DNA of 13,064 bases from an uncultured Shinella sp. GTDB taxonomy: Bacteria > Pseudomonadota > Alphaproteobacteria > Rhizobiales > Rhizobiaceae. The translations under genes and the position numbers were made by a program. Positions 6,277 through 13,064 of this stretch are shown piece after piece (the first letter of the stretch is position 1; every line of letters starts with the position of its first letter). The notes beneath the pieces were generated by a model. It was not told the origin of the DNA, made no database searches, and was given only the letters and a program-made list of their open reading frames with translations. The stretch is from the NCBI RefSeq assembly GCF_946479415.1, contig NZ_CAMLFY010000123.1, positions 1 to 13,064 on the forward strand. The letters are read 5' to 3'.

Positions 6277-7068
6277 CTATTGCGGGAAGAGCGCCTGCGT
6301 GCGCCCCGCAAGATAATAAAACAGCAAGCCCGTCCATTCGCGAACTGCCGTCGTCATCAACTGCGTGTTGGCCGAGGGCTGGGTGAAATCGAGACTGAGG
6401 CTCGCCGTGCCCGTCGTGCGGTAATCCGTCGGCCAGGGCAGGACGGTGAGACCAAGCTTCCGGAAAAGGCCCATCGAGCGCGGCATATGGAAGGCCGAAG
6501 TCACCAGCAGACAATCTTTCAGCCCGTTTGATGCCAGAAGCGTTTCCGTATTGGCGGCATTCTCGAAGGTGTCACGCGATTCCGTCTCGCGGATCAGCCG
6601 CTCCGCGGGAATGCCGAAGGCGGAGAAGAAACGCTCGGCAATGACGGCATCTCCCTCATAGGCGCCGCTCAACGAGCCATCACCACCCGAAACGAGAATG
6701 CGCGCCGCCGGAAAATCCCGTGCCAGCCGGAGCGTTTCCACGAAGCGGTCACCGGCCTGCGTCATCTCGAAACCGCCGCGTGCGGTGACGATCTCCGATT
6801 CGAAGCCGCCGCCGAGCGTGATGATGCAGCTCGGTCCGCCCGCGGGCAGATCGGCACGGGCAAAACGGTCCTCAAGCTGTTGCAGCAGCACGGCGCCGGT
6901 CGAGGTGAAGAGCGTGATGAAGAGGACGAGGGCGGCGGCAACACTCGCCCATGTCCGAATGCGGCTCCATTTCAGCAGGCCGGCGAAGAGGCCGATGACG
7001 AGGAGCAGGAAGGCGAAGGAGAGCGGTTGGGCGACGAGCCAGAAGATCTTCGAAATGTAGAAAGTCAC
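6277..7068 (-). CDS. ElyC/SanA/YdcF-type membrane protein with DUF218 domain
   Basis: This is a 263-residue protein from a GTG at 7068, preceded by AGGA. Two transmembrane helices lie at about 9–31 and 40–62, the arrangement of E. coli ElyC (about 259 residues), which affects peptidoglycan synthesis and envelope integrity. The DUF218 domain follows, with ITLGGGFE (83–90), LVSGGDGS (125–132), the acidic motif ETESRDTFENA (161–171), VTSAFHMPRS (189–198) and PWPTDYR (211–217). These line the putative active pocket in this family; the substrate is unknown, and the domain is predicted to be periplasmic. An ORF extension to 7176 overlaps the upstream gene and is not family-like. It lies 22 bp after the TMEM43-family gene and is probably co-transcribed with it. 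Confidence 0.85.
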   Translation of the reverse strand: MTFYISKIFWLVAQPLSFAFLLLVIGLFAGLLKWSRIRTWASVAAALVLFITLFTSTGAVLLQQLEDRFARADLPAGGPSCIITLGGGFESEIVTARGGFEMTQAGDRFVETLRLARDFPAARILVSGGDGSLSGAYEGDAVIAERFFSAFGIPAERLIRETESRDTFENAANTETLLASNGLKDCLLVTSAFHMPRSMGLFRKLGLTVLPWPTDYRTTGTASLSLDFTQPSANTQLMTTAVREWTGLLFYYLAGRTQALFPQ

Positions 7069-7090
7069 GCGTCGCCCAATCCTGCCGCTG

Positions 7091-8275
7091 CTATTGCCTG
7101 CCCAAAGCGCCGGTGGTGACCGGTGCGGGAGCCGCCTTGCCCTTGCGCAGGTAAAGGATGCCGGCCGCCAGCGCAACGCCGATCACGAGAACCGCGATGG
7201 CGATGATCGGGCGATAGGCGATCCAGGCAATCGCGATCACCGTCGGGCCGATCAGCAGCGTCAGGATCAGCGCGATGATCGACGTGCCGAAATTGACGAT
7301 GGAACCGATGAACGGAACGACATCGCCGATCACGCCGAGGATAGAGAAGATGAAGGCGAAGCCGATGAAAATGCCGACGAGCCCGCCGATGCGCACCACC
7401 CAGGTGATGATCGTGTTTTCGCTCTGCGCGGTCTCGAACATCGCCGCCGCATCGTGGATGCCGGCCTCGCTGAGGATAAGCTCGCGTCCGTTCGTCGTCT
7501 TGTAGGGCGTAAGCCCCGTGCCGCGCTGCGCGCCGACGAAGCTCGCTTCGGACAGATCCGACCGCTTGAAGGAAATCCTGATATCGCCGATTTGCGGGTT
7601 CTGCGGATCGAAGGAGAAGACGGCCTGACCGCCAAGCGCCGAGACCGGCTTGCCGAGCGTAGCGGCCTCGCCGACGCGGGTGGCGTCAAGGGCCGTCAGC
7701 GGGATCGGCCGGTCGTCACCAAGATTGGCCGCCGTGCGGCCATCGACGCTGAAGGCACCGATATTGGCCGAATCGACCGGGAAGCTCGCATCGTCGATCG
7801 GCTTTTGCGGATTGTCATGACCCGACTGGCGGAAGCTGCCCGAGCTGATCTCACGGTGGTTCCATTCCTTGCGGTAGGAATAGGTGGTGACGGTTTCCTC
7901 GCTGCCGCCGAGCTGCTTGCGCGTCTCCGACTTCGATTCCTCGACCCACTGGTACATCTCGACCACGCGATCGAGCCCGACGGCACCCTCCGCCGAAATG
8001 CCGAGTTGGTTGTCCTCCGGCACGCCGACCGGCTTGACCGGCCCGGAAATGTGCACCAGCTTGCCCTCGTTCGCCGGATCGACACTGCCATTGTCGACCG
8101 AAACGACAAGGCCGGCGCCCTCGACGAGCGACCTGTAGGTTTTGACCGAGCGGCCCTCGTTCCAGAAGAGAAGCCAGATGCAGGCGATCAGAAGGATGAA
8201 GCCGACCACGATCTTGATCAGCGCCCCCTTCAATCTGGAAAACCAGGAGGTGGTCGTCGTTTCCGTAAAGCTCAT
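7091..8275 (-). CDS. TMEM43/LUMA-family membrane protein
   Basis: This gene encodes 394 residues from the ATG at 8275, with GGGGGA upstream; a TTG at 8290 is possible but less likely. The layout is that of the TMEM43 family: one N-terminal helix (about 18–38), a large hydrophilic domain (about 40–285) and three or four C-terminal helices (about 288–314, 330–352, 356–376). Family-like segments include FWNEGRSVKTYRSLVEGAG after the first helix, the YSYRKEW stretch (132–138), and a loop with IGDIRISFKRSD. The human member LUMA sits in the nuclear envelope and ER; bacterial members are inner-membrane proteins of unknown role. The paired ElyC-like gene follows at 22 bp, so an envelope function is plausible but only inferred. 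Confidence 0.85.
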   Translation of the reverse strand: MSFTETTTTSWFSRLKGALIKIVVGFILLIACIWLLFWNEGRSVKTYRSLVEGAGLVVSVDNGSVDPANEGKLVHISGPVKPVGVPEDNQLGISAEGAVGLDRVVEMYQWVEESKSETRKQLGGSEETVTTYSYRKEWNHREISSGSFRQSGHDNPQKPIDDASFPVDSANIGAFSVDGRTAANLGDDRPIPLTALDATRVGEAATLGKPVSALGGQAVFSFDPQNPQIGDIRISFKRSDLSEASFVGAQRGTGLTPYKTTNGRELILSEAGIHDAAAMFETAQSENTIITWVVRIGGLVGIFIGFAFIFSILGVIGDVVPFIGSIVNFGTSIIALILTLLIGPTVIAIAWIAYRPIIAIAVLVIGVALAAGILYLRKGKAAPAPVTTGALGRQ

Positions 8276-8383
8276 GATGTCCCCCGACAAAGCTGGCGTC
8301 GGTCCCTAGACGCCCGGCGGACCATGCTTATTCGCGACCCGTGAAAGACGCAAGCAAAGTCGTTCCAGCGGAGCGCCGGGAAG

Positions 8384-8408
8384 GGAACATCCTGCCTCGC
8401 CGCCCGTT
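8384..8408 (+). promoter_or_regulatory. EcfG/RpoE2-type general stress promoter
   Basis: GGAAC (8384–8388) and CGTT (8405–8408) are separated by exactly 16 bp, the consensus of alphaproteobacterial general-stress sigma factors (GGAAC-N16/17-CGTT). A start near 8415 leaves a leader of about 20 nt to the ATG at 8437. The promoter points at the DUF2934 gene. Confidence 0.75.
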
Positions 8409-8436
8409 TTTCATCGCAACGTGAAGGGAGCCCATC

Positions 8437-8709
8437 ATGACCGACGACCGCGAAGACAAGATCCGGAAACGCGCGCACGAACTCTGGCAGCAGCAAGGCC
8501 AGCCGGACGGCAAGCCGGATGACCATTGGTATCAGGCCGAACGCGAAATCGACCAGGGTGGTGCGGGCGAAGTCGAAGGCGACGACGTTCCCAACCTCGC
8601 CGCCCTGCGCGAAGCAGCCCGCCAGCACAATGACACGTTCATCGTGAAGACCGATCTGGAAGACGCCGATCAGCGCGAGGCAACGCCGGGCATGCGCGAA
8701 CAGCCCTGA
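8437..8709 (+). CDS. DUF2934 domain protein, probable general-stress protein
   Basis: This is a 90-residue, highly charged cytosolic protein. The N-terminal stretch, with IRKRAHELWQQQGQPDGKP at 9–27 followed by DHWYQAEREI, is the DUF2934 signature (R-A-[YH]-x-L-W … G-x-P … H-W-x-x-A-E). No enzymatic residues are known for this domain. The rest is acidic and low in hydrophobic residues (PNLAALREAARQ, TDLEDADQREA), so much of it may be disordered. GAAGGGAG lies 6 nt before the ATG. The GGAAC-N16-CGTT promoter directly upstream suggests induction by the general stress sigma factor, in line with DUF2934 genes being common in such regulons. Confidence 0.85.
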   Translation: MTDDREDKIRKRAHELWQQQGQPDGKPDDHWYQAEREIDQGGAGEVEGDDVPNLAALREAARQHNDTFIVKTDLEDADQREATPGMREQP

Positions 8710-8763
8710 AGGCGGAAACGTGCGTGAAGCGCTGTTTGGTTTATGTCTGTCTTAAGGAAGGTT

Positions 8764-8839
<76 letters not shown>

Positions 8840-8931
8840 ATAACGGGTCCGGCAGAGCCGGTTTCCGGGAACCGAAGCGGCGCTGCCGTTCGGTGTGGCG
8901 GCTTATTACTTCCCGTCTGGAAGGATGGCAA

Positions 8932-8974
8932 GCCGAAAAATGAAAACCGGCCGATTTTTTTTAAAACCGGCCGG
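8932..8974 (-). terminator. Terminator of the FYDLN-acid gene
   Basis: On the minus strand the inverted repeat ccggcc (8974–8969) / ggccgg (8952–8947) is followed by ttttcattttt (8946 downward). It lies 12 bp after the stop codon. The loop is long (16 nt) and A/T-rich, and aaaaccggccg occurs twice on the plus strand (8943–8953 and 8963–8973), so alternative pairings exist. Confidence 0.6.
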
Positions 8975-8986
8975 GAAATCAAAATC

Positions 8987-9373
8987 TTACGCTTCGTCGT
9001 CGTCGCCGCCGACGCCAATGATGCCGGTCATGTCGTCATCATCGTCTTCTTCCTGCTCCAGGAAGGTGTCGTCGTCGTCGCCATCGATTTCGACATCGTC
9101 GTCGCCGAGATCGGGCAGATCGTCGCCGCCGGCTGCATCGTCGTCGGCATCCTCGAGCGAAACGAGTTCGACTTCGGTGTTCTCGGTATCGACTTCGTTG
9201 GCGTCCTCGTCCTCTTCCTTCTCAAGAACCGCAGCCGCAGAGGTCTCTTCGAAGAAGGACAGCGGATAGGACTTGCCCGTATAGGGGGAAACGATCGGGT
9301 CGCGATTGAGGTCGTAGAACTTCTTGCCCGTTTCCGGGTCGATGCGTTTGGTTCCGAGTTCCGCTTTTGCCAC
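8987..9373 (-). CDS. FYDLN-acid (TIGR02300) family protein, zinc-knuckle cysteines lost
   Basis: This gene encodes 128 residues. The start is taken as the GTG at 9373 (VAKAELGTKR), with AGAAGG about 8 nt upstream; the TTG at 9379 would leave only 2 nt to that site. The N-terminal domain contains the name-giving motif KFYDLNRDPIV (18–28). In many alphaproteobacterial relatives this motif is flanked by two CxxC pairs. Here those places read D12-PE-T15 and S29-PY-T32, so no zinc ribbon can form in the usual way. From about 50 onward the protein is a Glu/Asp-rich tail (EKEEDEDANE, DDDVEIDGDDDD, EEDDDDD), likely disordered and strongly negative. The function of the family is unknown. It lies upstream of tRNA-Ala on the same strand. 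Confidence 0.88.
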   Translation of the reverse strand: MAKAELGTKRIDPETGKKFYDLNRDPIVSPYTGKSYPLSFFEETSAAAVLEKEEDEDANEVDTENTEVELVSLEDADDDAAGGDDLPDLGDDDVEIDGDDDDTFLEQEEDDDDDMTGIIGVGGDDDEA

Positions 9374-9565
9374 AGTCAAAGCCTTCTGAGTGCCGAATGT
9401 TTCCGGCGGGGCCGGTTGTCCGGCGCGTTGAACGGTAAAATGATTAGCCGGTCCCCTTAATCGTCTTGCGCAATCCTGTCAAAGCCTAACTTTGGGACCT
9501 GACTCCGGGAAGGGCAGGCGGGTGCCGTGCGGCGATTGTTTTCCGGGAGGAGGATGACGGTTTAA

Positions 9566-10996
<1,431 letters not shown>

Positions 10997-11003
10997 AGCG
11001 TCC

Positions 11004-11807
11004 ATGCGCTTTCTGCGCACCGCGCTGCTTTTTGGGCTCTTGACCCTGCTCACGCAGATCGGTGGTGTCATTTATCTTGCGGCGCGCTGGATTTCCCGGC
11101 GGTGGAAAATCACCAGCTGGGCGGCGCGCCTCTCCGTTTTTGCTGTGCTCTACGCCTTGGCATCGGTGATGCTTCCTTTTCTGGCGCCATTCTTCGGTCG
11201 CGAGGCGCTCTCCTGTTTCGGAGGCGGGAGCTTGCAGGTGCAGTCGCCGCTCTATTGCGTACTTAACCGCAACTATCTCACACCCGGCGCCAAGCGAGCC
11301 GCGAAGGCGCTGTCTGACGTGATGGCGGACGAGTTTCCGGGGACCGTCACGCTCGTTCTCGACGCCAATTTTCCATTTGTGAATGGCTTTCCGTTGCTTC
11401 CACACCTGTCGCATGACGATGGGCGCAAGCTCGACATCGCATTCTATTATCGCAACGAGGCCGGCGTCGCGTTGGATCGGGCGGCGCGTTCCCCTATCGG
11501 CTACTTCGCTTTCGAGAATCCCGCTGATGGCGCTGTTTTACCATGCAAGGGGCGTGCTGATCTCTTGACACTCCGGTGGGATATGGGGTTTTTGCAAGGG
11601 CTTTTTCCCGCATGGACATTGGACGAAGTTAGGACGGGTGCAGCATTGCGTTGGCTTGCATCGGAAGGATCGGAATTCGGAGTGGAGCGAATCTTTATCG
11701 AACCTCATCTGTCCCAACGTCTCGGTGTTTCCAGCCAGAACGTGCGCTTCCAGGGGTGCAGAGCGGCGCGCCATGACGATCACATCCATTTTCAGGTAGC
11801 AGAATGA
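11004..11807 (+). CDS. Membrane-anchored MepA (M74)-like murein metallopeptidase
   Basis: This gene encodes 267 residues, with hydrophobic helices at about 5–27 and 43–64 and then a domain predicted to be periplasmic. Zinc-site residues keep the spacing of E. coli penicillin-insensitive murein endopeptidase Mep[12 protein letters not shown] gives His134, His137 and Asp144 (MepA HxxHxxGxxxD), and HDDHIH gives His257, His260 and His262 (MepA HxxHxH). [15 protein letters not shown] (226–240) parallels the MepA segment RIFVNPAIKQQL. The family cuts peptide cross-links in peptidoglycan. The start is 7 bp after the aroA stop, and the end overlaps the cmk start as ATGA. Base composition is lower in G+C than in the flanking genes (four 60-base lines counted at 50–57%, against 65% in one aroA line), which suggests later acquisition. 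The assignment to M74 rests on motifs. Confidence 0.75.
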   Translation: MRFLRTALLFGLLTLLTQIGGVIYLAARWISRRWKITSWAARLSVFAVLYALASVMLPFLAPFFGREALSCFGGGSLQVQSPLYCVLNRNYLTPGAKRAAKALSDVMADEFPGTVTLVLDANFPFVNGFPLLPHLSHDDGRKLDIAFYYRNEAGVALDRAARSPIGYFAFENPADGAVLPCKGRADLLTLRWDMGFLQGLFPAWTLDEVRTGAALRWLASEGSEFGVERIFIEPHLSQRLGVSSQNVRFQGCRAARHDDHIHFQVAE

Positions 11808-12436
11808 CCTTCACAATCGCCATCGACGGTCCCGCCGCTGCCGGCAAGGGCACGCTCTCGCGCCTCATCGCAGAGGCCTATGGTTTTCATCATCTCGATA
11901 CCGGGTTGACGTACCGCGCGACCGCGAAGGCTTTGCTGGACCGTGGCCTGCCGCTCGATGACGAGGCGGTTGCCGCTGATGTCGCGCGCAATCTCGATCT
12001 CGCCGGGCTGGATCGTTCCGTCCTTTCGGCCCATGCCATCGGCGAAGCAGCCTCGAAGATCGCGGTCATGCCCTCGGTGCGCCGGGCGCTGGTCGAGGCG
12101 CAGCGTACATTTGCGGTGCGCGAGCCGGGCACGGTGCTGGATGGGCGCGATATCGGCACGGTGGTCTGCCCCGATGCGCCGGTTAAGCTTTATGTCACCG
12201 CCTCGCCGGAAGTGCGCGCAAGACGCCGCTATGAGGAGATCCTCGCCGGCGGCGGGGTGGCCGATTATGAGACGATCCTCGAGGATATCCGCCGTCGCGA
12301 CGAGCGCGACATGGGCCGCGCCGACAGTCCTTTGAAGCCCGCCGACGATGCGCACTTGCTCGACACCTCGGAAATGAGTATAGAGGCGGCGTTTTCGGCA
12401 GCACGGTCGTTCATCGACGCTGCTCTTAAGCAATAG
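11804..12436 (+). CDS. cmk: Cytidylate kinase
   Basis: This 210-residue nucleoside monophosphate kinase phosphorylates CMP and dCMP with ATP. The P-loop GPAAAGKGT is at 9–17. The CMP-binding region includes LDTGLTYRA (31–39) and the conserved [20 protein letters not shown]. The Arg-rich lid is RARRRYEE, followed by [17 protein letters not shown], the usual family block. Its ATG lies inside the stop of the preceding peptidase gene (ATGA), so translation is probably coupled to it. In many proteobacteria cmk follows aroA directly and precedes rpsA, which makes the intervening gene here notable. The protein is slightly shorter than E. coli Cmk (227) but complete. Confidence 0.96.
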   Translation: MTFTIAIDGPAAAGKGTLSRLIAEAYGFHHLDTGLTYRATAKALLDRGLPLDDEAVAADVARNLDLAGLDRSVLSAHAIGEAASKIAVMPSVRRALVEAQRTFAVREPGTVLDGRDIGTVVCPDAPVKLYVTASPEVRARRRYEEILAGGGVADYETILEDIRRRDERDMGRADSPLKPADDAHLLDTSEMSIEAAFSAARSFIDAALKQ

Positions 12437-12463
12437 GACAAAGCCTGCCCCCGCGCCGGATTT

Positions 12464-12537
12464 GCTGCCTTTCAAGGCAGCGGGTACCGTTTTGTTCCTC
12501 ATCAACGCTAACCCCCGGCGCCCGTGCCTTTTGGCAC
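12464..12537 (+). promoter_or_regulatory. Two hairpins in the rpsA leader
   Basis: gctgcct (12464–12470) and aggcagc (12475–12481) form a 7-bp stem with a TTCA tetraloop, followed 7 nt later by gttttgtt. This could be a weak terminator/attenuator after cmk. A second stem, gtgcc (12524–12528) / ggcac (12533–12537) with a TTTT loop, ends 3 nt before the AGGAG ribosome-binding site of rpsA. Control of rpsA through its leader is known in E. coli; here it is inferred. Confidence 0.45.
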
Positions 12538-12550
12538 ATCAGGAGTTTCA

Positions 12551-13064
12551 ATGTCTCAAGCAAACCCCACGCGCGAAGATTTCGCAGCCCTTCTGCAGGA
12601 ATCCTTTGCGTCTAACGATCTCGCCGAAGGCTATGTCGCCAAGGGCATCGTTACGGCCATCGAGAAGGACGTCGCCATCGTTGACGTCGGCCTCAAGGTC
12701 GAAGGTCGCGTACCGCTCAAGGAATTCGGTGCCAAGTCCAAGGACGGCACGCTGAAGGTCGGTGACGAAGTCGAAGTTTACGTCGAGCGCATCGAAAACG
12801 CGCTGGGCGAAGCTGTTCTGTCGCGCGAAAAGGCTCGCCGCGAAGAAAGCTGGGCCAAGCTCGAAGTCAAGTTCGAAGCTGGCGAGCGCGTCGAAGGCGT
12901 CATCTTCAACCAGGTCAAGGGTGGCTTCACCGTCGATCTCGACGGCGCCGTTGCCTTCCTGCCGCGTTCGCAGGTCGACATCCGTCCGATCCGCGACGTT
13001 ACCCCGCTCATGCACAACCCGCAGCCCTTCGAAATCCTCAAGATGGACAAGCGTCGCGGCAACA
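12551..13064 (+). CDS. rpsA: 30S ribosomal protein S1, N-terminal part (cut by window end)
   Basis: The first 171 residues are present and the frame is open to the window end. AGGAG at 12541–12545 lies 5 nt before the ATG. After a short N-terminal helix (PTREDFAALLQESF) comes the first S1 domain (about 27–92; GYVAKGIVTAIEKDVAIVDV, SREKARREESW at its end). The second begins at about 112 (RVEGVIFNQVKGGFTVDLDG, then AFLPRSQVDIRP). S1 binds mRNA on the 30S subunit and helps initiation, especially on weak ribosome-binding sites. In the full protein six S1 repeats would be expected. It is the last gene seen of the aroA–peptidase–cmk–rpsA run, 114 bp after cmk. Confidence 0.97.
   Translation, partial: MSQANPTREDFAALLQESFASNDLAEGYVAKGIVTAIEKDVAIVDVGLKVEGRVPLKEFGAKSKDGTLKVGDEVEVYVERIENALGEAVLSREKARREESWAKLEVKFEAGERVEGVIFNQVKGGFTVDLDGAVAFLPRSQVDIRPIRDVTPLMHNPQPFEILKMDKRRGN

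Noticed and set aside
5673..6311. Long open frame upstream of the TRIC-type gene on the minus strand (424-residue form)
   Set aside because: The extension is antisense to the signal-peptide gene at 5799–6272 and has no channel features. The GTG at 5672 has a strong ribosome-binding site.
7094..8344. 416-codon open frame on the plus strand across the TMEM43 gene
   Set aside because: It is antisense shadow with a repetitive Asp/Arg-rich translation. The minus-strand gene has clear transmembrane architecture.
8868..8890. Second GGAAC…CGTT pair
   Set aside because: The spacer is 14 bp, outside the 16–17 bp needed by EcfG/RpoE2, and no plus-strand gene follows.
9374..9379. TTG start for the FYDLN gene (two more residues)
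   Set aside because: The ribosome-binding site would be only 2 nt away. The GTG at 9373 has proper spacing and the family N-terminus.
9554..9565. Three-codon mini-ORF (Met-Thr-Val) behind GGAGGAGG upstream of aroA
   Set aside because: It is too short and the spacing to the purine run is poor. There is no sign of attenuator stems or codon repeats for an aromatic amino acid.

Overview
The window looks like a chromosomal housekeeping segment from a Rhizobiaceae alphaproteobacterium (Rhizobium/Agrobacterium/Ensifer/Shinella type). The grounds are high G+C, the irr–fabA–fabB–fabI cluster, a FYDLN-acid (TIGR02300) protein beside tRNA-Ala, an aroA–cmk–rpsA operon, and an EPSP synthase that matches, from memory, almost the whole length of the Agrobacterium sp. 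CP4 enzyme. I see no phage, insertion sequence, CRISPR array or toxin–antitoxin module. Most genes belong to known families, so no wholly new system is evident. The interest lies in a few unusual genes and sites.

Layout. 1–150 is the 3' end of pnp, followed by a strong terminator. 256–1272 (+) is an RsmC-like rRNA methyltransferase. 1386–1616 (+) is a small tail-anchored membrane protein whose ribosome-binding site may be hidden in a hairpin. A bidirectional terminator at about 1621–1660 separates it from the minus-strand operon fabA–fabB–fabI (4289 down to 1659), which makes unsaturated fatty acids. A 318-bp divergent control region leads to irr (4608–5030, +), the Fur-family iron regulator. 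irr converges on a TRIC/UPF0126-type membrane channel gene (5672–5037, –).

5799–6272 (+) encodes a small exported six-cysteine protein with a calcium-loop-like motif. It converges on a minus-strand pair of membrane-protein genes: a TMEM43-family protein (8275–7091) followed by an ElyC/YdcF-type DUF218 protein (7068–6277). 8437–8709 (+) is a DUF2934 protein behind a textbook EcfG/RpoE2 general-stress promoter. tRNA-Ala(GGC) (8764–8839) and the TIGR02300 gene (8987–9373) are on the minus strand.

The last part is a plus-strand operon: aroA (9641–10996), a membrane-anchored MepA/M74-like metallopeptidase (11004–11807), cmk (11804–12436) and the start of rpsA (12551 to the end). The genes are spaced by +7 bp and by an ATGA overlap before cmk. 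The peptidase gene is visibly less G+C-rich than its neighbours and looks like an insertion into an otherwise conserved operon.

Main points for a second look: (1) the CP4-like class II EPSP synthase carries Gly at position 100, where CP4 has the glyphosate-resistance Ala; (2) the M74-like gene inside aroA–cmk–rpsA; (3) the FYDLN protein has lost all four positions that hold zinc-knuckle cysteines in other members; (4) the stress promoter of the DUF2934 gene; (5) the SD-sequestering leader at 1335–1377; (6) a TGA-N9-TCA site and a direct repeat near the irr promoter.
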